This document shows positions 34,875 to 44,945 of a stretch of DNA of 64,000 nucleotides, one piece after another. Position numbers and translations under genes: made by a program. The DNA lies in the NCBI RefSeq assembly GCF_902712855.1, contig NZ_LR743507.1, positions 372,001 through 436,000 on the forward strand. Direction: 5' to 3'. The DNA is from Variovorax paradoxus. GTDB taxonomy: Bacteria > Pseudomonadota > Gammaproteobacteria > Burkholderiales > Burkholderiaceae_C. The notes under the pieces were generated by a model. It was not told the DNA's origin. It made no database searches and worked only from the letters and a program-made list of their open reading frames with translations. Each line of letters opens with the position of its first letter. Position 1 is the first letter of the stretch.

Positions 34875-35693
34875 ATGACTTCCCTCTTTTCGCTCAAGCG
34901 CCGCGGCGCATTGCTCTCGGCCCTTGCACTGGCACTGCCGCTGGGATTCGCCGGCGCGGCGCACGCCGACCAGCTCGACACCATCACCGCCGCCAAGAAG
35001 ATTCGCGTGGCCATCGATCTCGCCGTGCCGCCCTACGGCCTGAAGGACGAGAAGCTCAACGCCACCGGCTCGGACGTGGAGACTGCGCGCCTGCTGGCGA
35101 AAAGCCTGGGCCTCGAACTGGAGATCGTCCCGACCACCGGCGCCAACCGCATCCCGTTCCTGCAGACCGACAAGGCCGACATCGTCATCTCCAGCATGTC
35201 GGTCACGCCGGAGCGCGAGAAGGTCGTCGACTTCTCGGTGCCCTACGCCGCCATCCTGGCCGTGGTGGGCGCGCCCAAGGGCATGGCCATCGCGGGCCCC
35301 GCCGATCTCGCGGGCAAGAAGGTGATCGCCACGCGCGGCACCACCAACGACCAGGAGCTGACCAAGATCCTGCCCGCCGGCGCGCAGGTGGTGCGCTTCG
35401 ACGACGACGCCACTTCCATCACCGCGATCGTGAGCGGCCAGGCCGACATCTTCGCGACCGCGCCGCCGCTGCTGAAGACCATCAACGAGAAGAACCCCGC
35501 CAAGCAGATGGAGCCGAAGTTCACCATGAAGGTCAACTTCCTGGCCATCGGCCTGCGCAAGAACGAACCGCGCCTGAAGGCCAGGCTCGACGAGTTCGTG
35601 AAGGCGCAGCTCAAGAGCGGCGAGCTCAACACCATCTACAAGAAGTTCCACGGCGCCGACCTGCCCGCGGACGTGACGCGCAACGGCGCCTGA
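34875..35693 (+). CDS. Periplasmic solute-binding protein family 3
   Basis: 272-aa binding protein with a signal peptide cleaved near AGAAHA|D (residues 31-32). Family 3 marks are KIRVAIDLAVPPYGLKDEK, GSDVETARLLAKSLGLELE, DIVISSMSVTPEREKVVDFS and GTTNDQELTKILP. AGGAGAC precedes the ATG. Arg in the SVTPEREK strand usually binds a ligand carboxylate, compatible with either amino acids or sugar acids. It is the substrate-determining part of the importer at 32775-34840. Confidence 0.93.
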   Translation: MTSLFSLKRRGALLSALALALPLGFAGAAHADQLDTITAAKKIRVAIDLAVPPYGLKDEKLNATGSDVETARLLAKSLGLELEIVPTTGANRIPFLQTDKADIVISSMSVTPEREKVVDFSVPYAAILAVVGAPKGMAIAGPADLAGKKVIATRGTTNDQELTKILPAGAQVVRFDDDATSITAIVSGQADIFATAPPLLKTINEKNPAKQMEPKFTMKVNFLAIGLRKNEPRLKARLDEFVKAQLKSGELNTIYKKFHGADLPADVTRNGA

Positions 35694-35824
35694 CGTGCCG
35701 GCCTCCCGGCGTTTCACCGCGCTTCGCGCCGCATGATCCGCCACCTCCCGCCGGGAGGCCGCACGGTCCGCCTCGGCGCGGCCCGGCGGCAGCCTCGTCG
35801 GCTCTCCCAGCAATAAGGTATTTC

Positions 35825-36934
35825 ATGGCAAAGATCGACCAGGTCGAGATCGCGCAGATCGACATCGCGCCCAAGGTCAGGCGCACCGACGCCATCCAGT
35901 CGTTCGTGACGCAGGAGACCGTGATGGTCACCGTGCGCTGCGACGACGGCTCGGCGGGCACGGGCTACACGTACACCATCGGCACGGGCGGCTCGTCCAT
36001 CGTGGCGCTGCTGCACGACCATCTGGCGCCGCGCCTGATCGGGCGCGACCCGCAGCAGTACGAAGCCATCTGGCGCGACCTGTTCTTCCATACGCACGCG
36101 ACCGCGGTGGGCGCCATCACCAGCCTGGCGCTCGCGGCCATCGACACCGCGCTGTGGGACCGCAACGCACGCGCGGCGGGCCTGCCGCTGTGGCGCCTGG
36201 CCGGCGGCGCGCAGGCGCGCGTGCCCGTCTACACGACCGAAGGCGGCTGGCTGCACCTCGAGCCCGCGCAGCTGGTGGAGCAGACGCTGGCCGCGAAGGC
36301 TGAAGGCTTCCTCGGCGCGAAGATCAAGGTCGGCAAGCCGCATGTGGCGCAGGACATCGCGCGCCTCGCAGCCGTGCGCGAAGCCGTGGGCGCGGACTTC
36401 GAGTTGATGGTGGACGCCAACCAGAGCTTCACCGTGGCCGAAGCCATCCGCCGCGCGCGCCAGTACGCGCCGCTCGACCTCGCCTGGTTCGAGGAGCCGA
36501 TGCCGGCCGAGCACGTGCGCGGGCATGCGCAGCTGCTGGCGAGCACCAGCGTGCCGATCGCGGTGGGCGAGTCGATGTACCACCCGTCGCAGTTCGCCGA
36601 ATACATCCAGCAGGGCGCCTGCTCGATCATGCAGGCCGACGTGGCGCGCGTGGGCGGCATCACGCCGTGGCTCAAGATTGCGCACCTGGCCGAGGCGCAC
36701 AACATCGCGATGTGCCCGCACTTCCTGATGGAGCTGCACGTGAGCCTGTGCGCGGCGGTGCCGAATGCGCGCTGGGTGGAATACATCCCGCAGCTCGACG
36801 ACCTCACGACCAGCAGGCTGCGCATCGAAGACGGCCATGCGGTGGCGCCCGAGACGCCCGGGTTGGGCATCGAATGGGACGCCGACCAGCTGAAGGCGCG
36901 GCGCAAGTTCGCGCCGATCGCGGTGCGCGGCTGA
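35825..36934 (+). CDS. Enolase-superfamily dehydratase (mandelate racemase group)
   Basis: 369-aa enzyme. The capping domain spans residues 1-125, then the TIM barrel with KIKVGK near 165-170 (acid/base Lys), VDANQSF with metal ligands Asp197/Asn199, WFEEPM and VGESMYHPSQ as the next ligands, and CPHFLMELH with the catalytic His near 298. The Lys plus His-Asp arrangement fits acid-sugar dehydratases such as talarate/galactarate or fuconate dehydratase. It is the last gene of the plus-strand catabolic run, 131 nt after the binding protein. The substrate is unknown; sugar acid is inferred. Confidence 0.88.
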   Translation: MAKIDQVEIAQIDIAPKVRRTDAIQSFVTQETVMVTVRCDDGSAGTGYTYTIGTGGSSIVALLHDHLAPRLIGRDPQQYEAIWRDLFFHTHATAVGAITSLALAAIDTALWDRNARAAGLPLWRLAGGAQARVPVYTTEGGWLHLEPAQLVEQTLAAKAEGFLGAKIKVGKPHVAQDIARLAAVREAVGADFELMVDANQSFTVAEAIRRARQYAPLDLAWFEEPMPAEHVRGHAQLLASTSVPIAVGESMYHPSQFAEYIQQGACSIMQADVARVGGITPWLKIAHLAEAHNIAMCPHFLMELHVSLCAAVPNARWVEYIPQLDDLTTSRLRIEDGHAVAPETPGLGIEWDADQLKARRKFAPIAVRG

Positions 36935-36961
36935 TTCTCTGCGCCGGGCTCGACCGGCCGT

Positions 36962-37387
36962 TCAGGCCTCGAGCAGGTCGCGCAACGCCTTCAGGTCGCG
37001 CGCGATCCACTCGGCGTCGCGTGCGAAGGCCGCGTCGTCCATGTGCGGCTGGCGCAGCAGCGTGAACTGCAGCTCGCAGGCGTCCGGCGCCACGCCGATC
37101 ACGCGGAACGGCATGTAGATCTCGGCAACGCCTTCGGGCGCAACCCAGTGGTCGAGCACGCCGAACTCGTTGGGCGGCGCGAAGCGCATGCGGGCGTCGC
37201 CGCTCTCGGGCGTGCGCGCGATCCACTGGTCGCCCTGCTGCACCAGCGCGCTCTTCGAGAGGCCGCTGGCCCAGTCGGGCAGCCGCGCCGGATCGGCAGC
37301 CAGTGCATACGCGCGGCGCCAGTCGCAAGCCACGCGCTGCGTGACGACGCGCGACTGCGCGGAAGGGTTGTCATTCGTCGGTTTCAT
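36962..37387 (-). CDS. SRPBCC (START-like) domain protein
   Basis: 141-aa protein with a helix-grip pattern: VTQRVACDWRRAYALAADPARLPDWASGLSKS, split here only by its strand turns, then GVLDHWV and EIYMPFRVI. This is the arrangement of polyketide-cyclase/START-like SRPBCC proteins that bind a hydrophobic ligand in a cavity. No catalytic residues can be named. It overlaps the recX end by 17 nt, so it is probably expressed from the recA-recX unit. Function unknown. Confidence 0.75.
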   Translation of the reverse strand: MKPTNDNPSAQSRVVTQRVACDWRRAYALAADPARLPDWASGLSKSALVQQGDQWIARTPESGDARMRFAPPNEFGVLDHWVAPEGVAEIYMPFRVIGVAPDACELQFTLLRQPHMDDAAFARDAEWIARDLKALRDLLEA

Positions 37388-37829
37388 CGAAGTCGCTCCT
37401 GAGCACCTTGGAAACGACGGCGCCGGAGAAGCCGCGCGCCATCAGGAATCGCATCTGCTTCGCCCGCTCCTTCGCGTCGGCGGGCGGGGCGTCGAAGCGG
37501 CGGCGCCACAGCGCCGTGGCGCGTTCGACCTCGGTCTCCTGCAGGCCGGCCACCGCCTCGGCGATGGCCTCGGGCGCGATGCCCTTGGCCTGCAGTTCCT
37601 GCTTCACCCGCAACGCGCCCGATCGCGCCGCGCGCTGGTTGAGCACCGAGGCCACCACGCGCGGCTCGCTGATGAAATCCTTCGCCGCCAGTTCGTCGAG
37701 CGCCTTCGCCAGCGTGCCGGGCTCTTCTTCATGCTTCGCGAGCTTGCGTTCCAGCTCCACGCGCGAATGCTCGCGCTGGCTGAGCAGGCGCAGGGCGCGG
37801 CCTTTGAGTGACGGGGCGTTGAATGCCAT
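37371..37829 (-). CDS. recX: Regulatory protein RecX
   Basis: 152-aa RecX, which caps RecA filaments and limits recombinase activity. Three-helix repeats are visible: ALRLLSQREHSRVELERKLA, then DELAAKDFISEPRVVASVLN, and KERAKQMRFLMARGFSGAVV near the end. It lies 42 nt downstream of recA on the same strand, as is usual, and overlaps the SRPBCC gene. Confidence 0.95.
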   Translation of the reverse strand: MAFNAPSLKGRALRLLSQREHSRVELERKLAKHEEEPGTLAKALDELAAKDFISEPRVVASVLNQRAARSGALRVKQELQAKGIAPEAIAEAVAGLQETEVERATALWRRRFDAPPADAKERAKQMRFLMARGFSGAVVSKVLRSDFDETDE

Positions 37830-37871
37830 GCGGGAAACGCTCGCGCGGCCCCGAAGCGCCGCGCCTGGGGC

Positions 37872-38987
<1,116 letters not shown>

Positions 38988-39052
38988 GTGGAAATCTCCT
39001 TGAAAATCAACGGTTTGTGTCTGGTTTCAATCCATCTGCTTTTAACCACAGG

Positions 39053-39068
39053 CTGGATGCTTGAACAG
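39053..39068 (-). promoter_or_regulatory. Possible degenerate LexA (SOS) box
   Basis: On the minus strand CTGT-TCAAGCAT-CCAG differs from the CTGT-N8-ACAG consensus at one of the eight key positions. It sits in the recA promoter region. The central eight bases are not alternating AT, so affinity could be low. No lexA gene is in the window. Confidence 0.4.
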
Positions 39069-39134
39069 TAGTGTAGGGGCTGATGAGTTGGCATAAACCC
39101 ATTTTTTGGTCAGTTTGCTTTACCATCTGGCGCC

Positions 39135-39620
39135 ATGGCCGAAGCCGCTTTCCCCACCGATCCCGACGCCTGGCGCCAGACACACCTGGGCCGGCTGCTG
39201 GGCCATGCGATGCGCCGTTTCGACGAGCGCGTGCTGGAGCTGATGGCACACGACGTCGATGTGCCCCTGGCCCTGTCGAACCTCGCCGCGCGTGCGCAGG
39301 TGAGCGCAGCACACATCCACATCACCCGGCATCTCGCGCGCGAGGGATCGCGTCTCACCGAAATGGCCGAGCGCGCCGGCATGACCAAGCAGGCCATGGG
39401 CGCGCTGGTCGACCAGTGCGAGGCCTGGGGGCTGGTCACGCGCGGGCCCGATCCGCTCGACGCGCGCGCGCGGCGCGTGCTCTTCACGGCCGACGGGCTG
39501 GCCTGGCTCGATGCCTTCCGCGGCGCGGTGACGCAGGCCGAAAGCGAGTTCAGGAGCAGCGTCGGAAACGACATCGCCACCGTGGTAACCATCGGACTCG
39601 AGGCCTACACGGCGGGCTAG
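39135..39620 (+). CDS. MarR family transcriptional regulator
   Basis: 161-aa winged-helix regulator. The recognition region EGSRLTEMAERAGMTKQAMG and the wing LVTRGPDPLDARARRVLFTA are typical of MarR. The N-terminal helix DAWRQTHLGRLLGHAMRRFD would form the dimer interface. It is divergent from recA and lies 73 nt before the response regulator gene. Neither neighbour tells its ligand or regulon. Confidence 0.87.
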   Translation: MAEAAFPTDPDAWRQTHLGRLLGHAMRRFDERVLELMAHDVDVPLALSNLAARAQVSAAHIHITRHLAREGSRLTEMAERAGMTKQAMGALVDQCEAWGLVTRGPDPLDARARRVLFTADGLAWLDAFRGAVTQAESEFRSSVGNDIATVVTIGLEAYTAG

Positions 39621-39693
39621 ACTCGCCGCAGAGACAAATGTGAACGGCGCCGGCGCGGCGCCCGATACCCGACACAGGCCGGAGGTGGCGCAT

Positions 39694-40368
<675 letters not shown>

Positions 40369-40390
40369 GCCCGCGCAACGCCGCTTTCGC

Positions 40391-41335
40391 TTACGGCTGC
40401 TTCTGCAGACTCGCCGTCAACGTGGCGCCGTTGTCCGTCTTCACGAGGAAGAAGACGCGCCGGAAATAGCCGTTGCCTTCGTAGGCACCCGCGGGCACCA
40501 GGACGATGGCGGCCGGCCCCCGGTAAGGGCGGTTCGTACTGAGCTTGCAGGCATTCTTGCCATCGATGCCGGCGTCGACCGCATTCAGTGCGAAGCCGTA
40601 CATGTTCTTGGACGTGCCCGGCTGCGCCTGCGCGAGGACGCCCGAGATGCTGCAGTCGCCCACCTGCACGCCCGCGGTCTTGCCGGTGAACGCTCCCGTG
40701 GCATCCACCTCGATCGAGAGCCCGACGCCGTAGTTGCTGTCCGGGTTGGCCCACTTGCCCGTCACGCTGTCCTGCGACACCGCCAGTGCATTCTCGACAG
40801 CGTACTTCTGGGGACCGAATGCCGAGGGCGCGCGCTGGTCCCAGCTGTAGGTTCCGTTCATCACTTTCTTCGGCGTGAAAGTGCCCGAGCCCGTCACCGG
40901 CGAGGCATCGATGAAGTAGTAGGCCGTGTCGGGATTGAAGGACCAGTCCAGCCCGGTGACGGTGAGCGATCCCCACATCGTGCCGATGTGATCCTTGCTG
41001 GCGATGGAACCGTCGGCGCCGATGAGCGTGATGTCGAGCAGCGAAGCGTAGATGCCTTCGCTGTCGTTGCCTGCGGCGGCGGTGGAGCCGGCCTGCGGTG
41101 CGTCCAGCGACGGCAGCGGCTCGCTGCCCGGCATCGGATCGCGGTTCGGCTCGGGTGCCGGCGCGGGGGCTGGCGCCGGCGCAGAGGCCGGGGCGGCCGC
41201 GGGCAACACAGGCAGCATCGGCAAGCCGCCTGCATCGCTGCCACCGCCTCCGCCCCCGCAGCCCGCGAGCCCTGCGGCGCACGCGGACGCGACAATCCAC
41301 GACGGCCGCACGCGGCCGTTCGACTTGTTCTTCAT
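40391..41335 (-). CDS. Putative lipoprotein
   Basis: 314-aa protein. After a basic start (MKNKSNGRVRP) comes a short hydrophobic stretch and lipobox LAGC at about residues 25-28, followed by GGGGGG and a Pro/Ala-rich linker (APAPAPAPAPEP) before a globular part of about 230 residues. Two Cys in the C-terminal half (VGDCS, KNACK) could pair. No family is recognised. It lies between and opposite to the two-component genes, so it could be a target or accessory of that system. Confidence 0.72.
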   Translation of the reverse strand: MKNKSNGRVRPSWIVASACAAGLAGCGGGGGGSDAGGLPMLPVLPAAAPASAPAPAPAPAPEPNRDPMPGSEPLPSLDAPQAGSTAAAGNDSEGIYASLLDITLIGADGSIASKDHIGTMWGSLTVTGLDWSFNPDTAYYFIDASPVTGSGTFTPKKVMNGTYSWDQRAPSAFGPQKYAVENALAVSQDSVTGKWANPDSNYGVGLSIEVDATGAFTGKTAGVQVGDCSISGVLAQAQPGTSKNMYGFALNAVDAGIDGKNACKLSTNRPYRGPAAIVLVPAGAYEGNGYFRRVFFLVKTDNGATLTASLQKQP

Positions 41336-41661
41336 GAATCTCTCCCTGAGGTTTTCGAATTGCAGAAACTGCGCGCGAAGACTAAGGGCGGGCGCCGGCC
41401 CGCCAGCCTGCCGCCGCACCAGTAAGTCACGGCCGGCGGAGTTTTTTCGCTACCCGTGCGAGGAGGAACGATGCACAGCCGAGGAGAAGATCGCGGCGCG
41501 TCCGATGCCTCGTCGAGCCGGGCCGCCCTGGTACTTCTGCATTGCGGAAACTTCGCACCGAAGCTACAACCGATCGCACTCCCGATGGCACGCCGCCCCC
41601 GGAAGACCGGCATCCACCGTTCACGCGCACCCGCGTTCCTTCGTCCCTGCAGGAAGCCCAC
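41336..41661. other. 326-bp intergenic stretch without a supported gene
   Basis: Lies between the divergent lipoprotein and kinase genes. Short open frames cross it but have unconvincing composition and no ribosome-binding sites. Only the AGGAAG of the kinase start (41651-41656) is recognisable. Both promoters must be here; I could not identify either with confidence. Confidence 0.5.
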
Positions 41662-43104
41662 TTGAAGCTCTTTCAGCGCGCCCAGCGTTCCCTCTTCGGC
41701 GAAATCCTCGACTGGATGCTCATACCGCTGCTGCTGCTGGTGCCCGTGAGCATCGGCGTCACGTCGCTGGTGGCGCAGGGCATCGCCAATGCGCCGTTCG
41801 ACCGCGCGCTCGAGCACAACGTGAAGGCGCTCGGCGAACTGGTGACGGTGAGGGAAGGGCGCACCGAATTCGTGCTGTCGCAGCCCGCGCGCGAGATCCT
41901 TCGGGCCGACGATGCCGGCCATGTGTACTACCAGGTGGTCGACGGCCACGGCACGGTGCTGAGCGGCGAGCGCGAGCTGCCGCATCCCAACGTCGAGGAA
42001 CCGCTGCCGCCGACGCAGGTCTTCCTGCACAACAGCGAGCTGCACGACCAGGAGGTGCGCGTGGCCTCGCTGTGGATTCCCAGCGGCGCGGAAGACGTGC
42101 CGCCCACGCTGCTGCAGCTGGCCGAGACGCGCGAGAAGCAGACGGTGCTGGCCGGGGAGATCATCAAGGGCGTGCTGCTGCCTCAGTTCGCGATCCTGCC
42201 GCTGGCGGTGCTGCTCATCTGGCTGGCGCTGGTGCGCGGCATCAAGCCGCTCTCGGTGGTGGAGGCGCGCATCCGCGAACGGCGTCCGGGCGACCTGAGC
42301 CCGCTCGACGAATCGCTGGTGCCGCTCGAGGTGGTGCCGCTGGTGTCGTCGGTGAACGAGCTGCTCGACAAGCTCAACGACTCCATCGGTACCCAGAAGC
42401 GCTTCCTGGCCGACGCGGCGCACCAGCTGAAGACACCGCTGGCGGGGCTGCGCATGCAGGCCGACCTCGCGCAGCGCGAGGGCGCCAACGCCGACGAGCT
42501 GAAGCAGTCGCTCAAGCAGATCGGCCGGGCCAGCAAGCGCGCCACGCACACGGTGAACCAGCTGCTGTCGCTGGCGCGTGCCGAGGGCAACAGCGCCAAC
42601 GCGCACCACCAGCCCTGCGACCTGGCGCGGCTCACCATCGAGGTGGTGCGCGAGGCCGTGCCGCGCGCGATCGAGAAACGCATCGACCTGGGCTACGACG
42701 GCGCGGAGGCGGGCGCGCCCGGCGTGGTGTTCGACGGCAACCCGACGCTGCTGAAGGAGCTGGTGCGCAACCTGGTCGACAACGCGATCAACTACACGCC
42801 CTCGACGCCGGAGCGTCCCGGCCTGATCACCGTGCGGGTGCTGGCCGACCCGTTCGGCCATGTGCTGCTGCTGCAGGTGGAGGACAACGGCCCCGGCATC
42901 GCCGAGGCCGACCGCGACCTGGTGTTCGAGCCGTTCTACCGCGTGCTCGGCAACGAGGCCGACGGCTCGGGCCTGGGACTGCCGATCGTGCTGGAGATTG
43001 CCAACCAGCACCGCGCGCGGGTGAAGCTGGAGGACGCGCACCCCGGCAGGCATCCGCCGGGTGCGCTGTTCACGGTGCGCTTCGAGGGCGAGACGCCAGG
43101 TTGA
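41662..43104 (+). CDS. Sensor histidine kinase (TctE-like, 2CSK_N domain)
   Basis: 480-aa membrane kinase. TM1 lies at about residues 16-38 (MLIPLLLLVPVSIGVTSLVA). A periplasmic 2CSK_N-type domain follows to about 170, then TM2 at 178-198 and HAMP-like RGIKPLSVVEARIRER. Phosphoacceptor His254 is in ADAAHQLKTPLAGLR. The ATPase boxes are ELVRNLVDNAINYTP (N), VEDNGPGIAE (G1) and GSGLGLPIV (G2). The start is TTG at 41662, with AGGAAG 6 nt upstream; the longer frame from 41542 lacks membrane-protein character at its N-terminus. The partner is the response regulator at 39694. Confidence 0.92.
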   Translation: MKLFQRAQRSLFGEILDWMLIPLLLLVPVSIGVTSLVAQGIANAPFDRALEHNVKALGELVTVREGRTEFVLSQPAREILRADDAGHVYYQVVDGHGTVLSGERELPHPNVEEPLPPTQVFLHNSELHDQEVRVASLWIPSGAEDVPPTLLQLAETREKQTVLAGEIIKGVLLPQFAILPLAVLLIWLALVRGIKPLSVVEARIRERRPGDLSPLDESLVPLEVVPLVSSVNELLDKLNDSIGTQKRFLADAAHQLKTPLAGLRMQADLAQREGANADELKQSLKQIGRASKRATHTVNQLLSLARAEGNSANAHHQPCDLARLTIEVVREAVPRAIEKRIDLGYDGAEAGAPGVVFDGNPTLLKELVRNLVDNAINYTPSTPERPGLITVRVLADPFGHVLLLQVEDNGPGIAEADRDLVFEPFYRVLGNEADGSGLGLPIVLEIANQHRARVKLEDAHPGRHPPGALFTVRFEGETPG

Positions 43105-43138
43105 TCCGTCAGACCCCAGAGGAGGCCGCGCAGGGAGG

Positions 43139-43336
43139 TCAGGGCGCCGGCGCGCCGGCCTTCGCTTCCTTGCGGATCTGCAGCCACTCGGGGTGGATCT
43201 GCCGCGACAGGCGCTGCGGCTCGCGTTCGTTGATGCCGGCGGGCGCCATCCCGAAGCCGACCAGGTCGCCGCGCGCCCACAGGAAATAGCCTGCGTTGGC
43301 CAGCAAGAGGACGATGAGCAGCAGGCGCAGCTTCAT
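43139..43336 (-). CDS. Short membrane-anchored protein downstream of birA
   Basis: 65-aa protein. One hydrophobic helix (KLRLLLIVLLLANAGYFLW) is followed by a basic, Pro-containing tail with NEREPQRLSRQIHPEWLQI. This resembles the N-terminus of SPOR-domain proteins found after birA-coaX in related bacteria, but the SPOR domain is absent and the gene stops early. It starts 5 nt after the birA stop on the same strand. It may be a reduced relative of those proteins. Function unknown. Confidence 0.7.
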   Translation of the reverse strand: MKLRLLLIVLLLANAGYFLWARGDLVGFGMAPAGINEREPQRLSRQIHPEWLQIRKEAKAGAPAP

Positions 43337-43341
43337 CGGGT

Positions 43342-44166
43342 TCAGAACGCCATGCCGCGAGGGCGCACGCTCACTTCGTCGCTCGAGATGAGCTGCAGCC
43401 CGGCGTCGGTGCGCACCTGCAGCTCGCCGCCCCAGGCCACGCCTTCGCACAGGCCGGCGGTGCCGTCGCTGAGCGCCACCTCGCGCCCGCGCAGCACGTC
43501 GCGTGCCGCGAAGCGTTCGGCGAACGGCGCGAAACCGCGGGCCTCGAAATCGAGCACCGTGCGCACCAGCGGCGCGGCCAGTTCGGCCAGCACCTCTGGC
43601 GCGCGCGCATCGGGGCGCCACTGCCGCATCCATGCCGGCGGCGTGCGCATGCCGTCGCCTTCGCGCGCACCGATGTTCAGGCCGATGCCGATCACGAGGT
43701 AGCGCGGCGCAGCGGCGCCGGCCGTGGCTGCGGCGGAAGAGGGCAGCGCCGTCTCGATCAGGATGCCGGCCAGCTTGGCATCGTTCACCCACACGTCGTT
43801 GGGCCACTTGAGTCCGACCTTGTGCGCGCCAGACGGGTCGAGGCTTTCCGCCACGGCCACGCCCACGGCCAGCGACAGGCCCGACCAGTCGGCGGGCGCC
43901 AGCGGCATGCCGAGCGAGAACACGAGCGAGGCCGACGCCTCCTGCTGCGGTGCGCTCTGCCAGGGCCGGCCGAGTCGGCCGCGGCCGGCGGTCTGGCGCT
44001 CGGCCACCAGCAGCACGGGCTCGGCGCGGCCGGCGCGCGCGCGGCGCATGAGTTCGGTGTTGGTGGAATCGATCTCCGCCACCGCCTCGACCGCGAAGCC
44101 GGGCAGCAGCGGGGCGACCGACGCGGCGATCCGGTCTTCGAACCAGGCGGCCGTGGTGCTCGTCAT
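43342..44166 (-). CDS. birA: Biotin--[acetyl-CoA-carboxylase] ligase
   Basis: 274-aa biotin protein ligase that attaches biotin to the carrier protein of acetyl-CoA carboxylase. The biotinyl-AMP loop GRGRLGRPW is near 61-69, KWPNDVWVNDAKLAGIL in the centre, and an SH3-like C-terminal part follows. It lacks the N-terminal helix-turn-helix of bifunctional BirA, so it is an enzyme only and not the biotin-operon repressor. It follows the SET gene by 2 nt. Confidence 0.95.
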   Translation of the reverse strand: MTSTTAAWFEDRIAASVAPLLPGFAVEAVAEIDSTNTELMRRARAGRAEPVLLVAERQTAGRGRLGRPWQSAPQQEASASLVFSLGMPLAPADWSGLSLAVGVAVAESLDPSGAHKVGLKWPNDVWVNDAKLAGILIETALPSSAAATAGAAAPRYLVIGIGLNIGAREGDGMRTPPAWMRQWRPDARAPEVLAELAAPLVRTVLDFEARGFAPFAERFAARDVLRGREVALSDGTAGLCEGVAWGGELQVRTDAGLQLISSDEVSVRPRGMAF

Positions 44167-44168
44167 GC

Positions 44169-44924
44169 TCAGTCCCTGGCGGACTTGTCCTTCACGGCGG
44201 ATTTCTTCTCCGCCTTCTTCTTTTCAGACTTCTTTTCCGCCTTCTTACCAGCCTTCTTTTCGGCCTTCTTTTCGGCCTTCTTTTCGGCCTTCTTTTCGGC
44301 CTTCTTTTCGGCCTTGGCGGCTTCCTTCTTTTCAGCCTTCTTCTTCTCGGCCTTTCTGGCCTTCTTCTTTTTCTTCTTTTCGTCCTCTTCGTCCTTGGGC
44401 GTCAGCAGTGTGCCGCGGCACTCTTGCGAGCCGCACCAGCAAGGAAATTCGGAGAGGAGCTTCGGCGTGTACGGCTCGTCGATGATCAGGCCGTAGTCGT
44501 AGTTGAGCTCTTCGCCTGCAGCGATGTTGCGCAATGCCTTGATATAAACGCGCCCATCGACTTCGTCGGCTTCGCAGTTCGGCTCGCACGAGTGATTGAT
44601 CCAGCGCGCATCGTTGCCCTTGACGTTGCCGTCGATCACACGGCCGTCATCGATGTGGAAGTAGAAGGTGTGGTTGGGCTGGGACGGGTCGTGCGGATGG
44701 CGGCGCAGCGCCTCCTTCCAGCTGATGACCTCGCCCTTGTATTCGATCAGCGTCTCGCCTTCGGCCAGGTCCTGAACGGCGAACACGCCGTTGCCGTGGA
44801 CATCGGAGCGCCGCATCTGGATGCGGCGGCTGCTGGGCCGCCCCGAGGCAAGCCGCGCCTCTCCCTCGGGGGGATGGGTGGCGGCCGGATCGCGGCCCGC
44901 GGAAAGTGGGGATTTGGAAGGCAT
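44169..44924 (-). CDS. SET-domain lysine methyltransferase with Lys-rich tail
   Basis: 251-aa protein. The SET domain spans about 37-165: MRRSDVHGNGVFAVQDLAEG, the SAM site NHSCEPNCE, and GEELNYDYG. A post-SET zinc motif CWCGSQECRG follows. The last 80 residues are Lys/Glu/Ala repeats. SET enzymes methylate protein lysines; bacterial targets are mostly unknown. The first 36 residues are encoded by repeat-like DNA (44820-44925), so translation may really start at Met37 (44816). It leads a minus-strand run with birA and is divergent from topB. Confidence 0.87.
   Translation of the reverse strand: MPSKSPLSAGRDPAATHPPEGEARLASGRPSSRRIQMRRSDVHGNGVFAVQDLAEGETLIEYKGEVISWKEALRRHPHDPSQPNHTFYFHIDDGRVIDGNVKGNDARWINHSCEPNCEADEVDGRVYIKALRNIAAGEELNYDYGLIIDEPYTPKLLSEFPCWCGSQECRGTLLTPKDEEDEKKKKKKARKAEKKKAEKKEAAKAEKKAEKKAEKKAEKKAEKKAGKKAEKKSEKKKAEKKSAVKDKSARD
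44254..44313 (-). repeat. Five perfect tandem copies of a 12-bp unit inside the SET gene
   Basis: Unit TTCTTTTCGGCC on the plus strand encodes Ala-Glu-Lys-Lys on the minus strand. Five exact copies are flanked by degenerate ones through about 44180-44380. Slippage would change tail length by four residues without a frameshift. Confidence 0.9.
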
Positions 44925-44925
44925 C
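44820..44925. repeat. Repeat-like GC-rich segment under the SET N-terminus
   Basis: Contains CCCCGAG (44841-44847) and CTCGGGG (44865-44871) as inverted arms, an architecture like the CCCCCAG...CGGGGG elements at 2106 and 63083. The encoded peptide is low-complexity and precedes the SET domain. Copy number elsewhere in the genome cannot be seen here. Confidence 0.4.
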
Positions 44926-44945
44926 GCCGAAGTCTGTTAGGTTGA

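Noticed and set aside
41456..41661. Small gene upstream of the histidine kinase
   Set aside because: No ribosome-binding site of its own, unconvincing composition, and it overlaps the likely leader of the kinase.
43342..44166. Bifunctional BirA repressor
   Set aside because: The protein starts directly with the catalytic domain and has no helix-turn-helix.
44254..44313. CRISPR-like direct repeats
   Set aside because: 12-bp units with no spacers, in frame within a gene.
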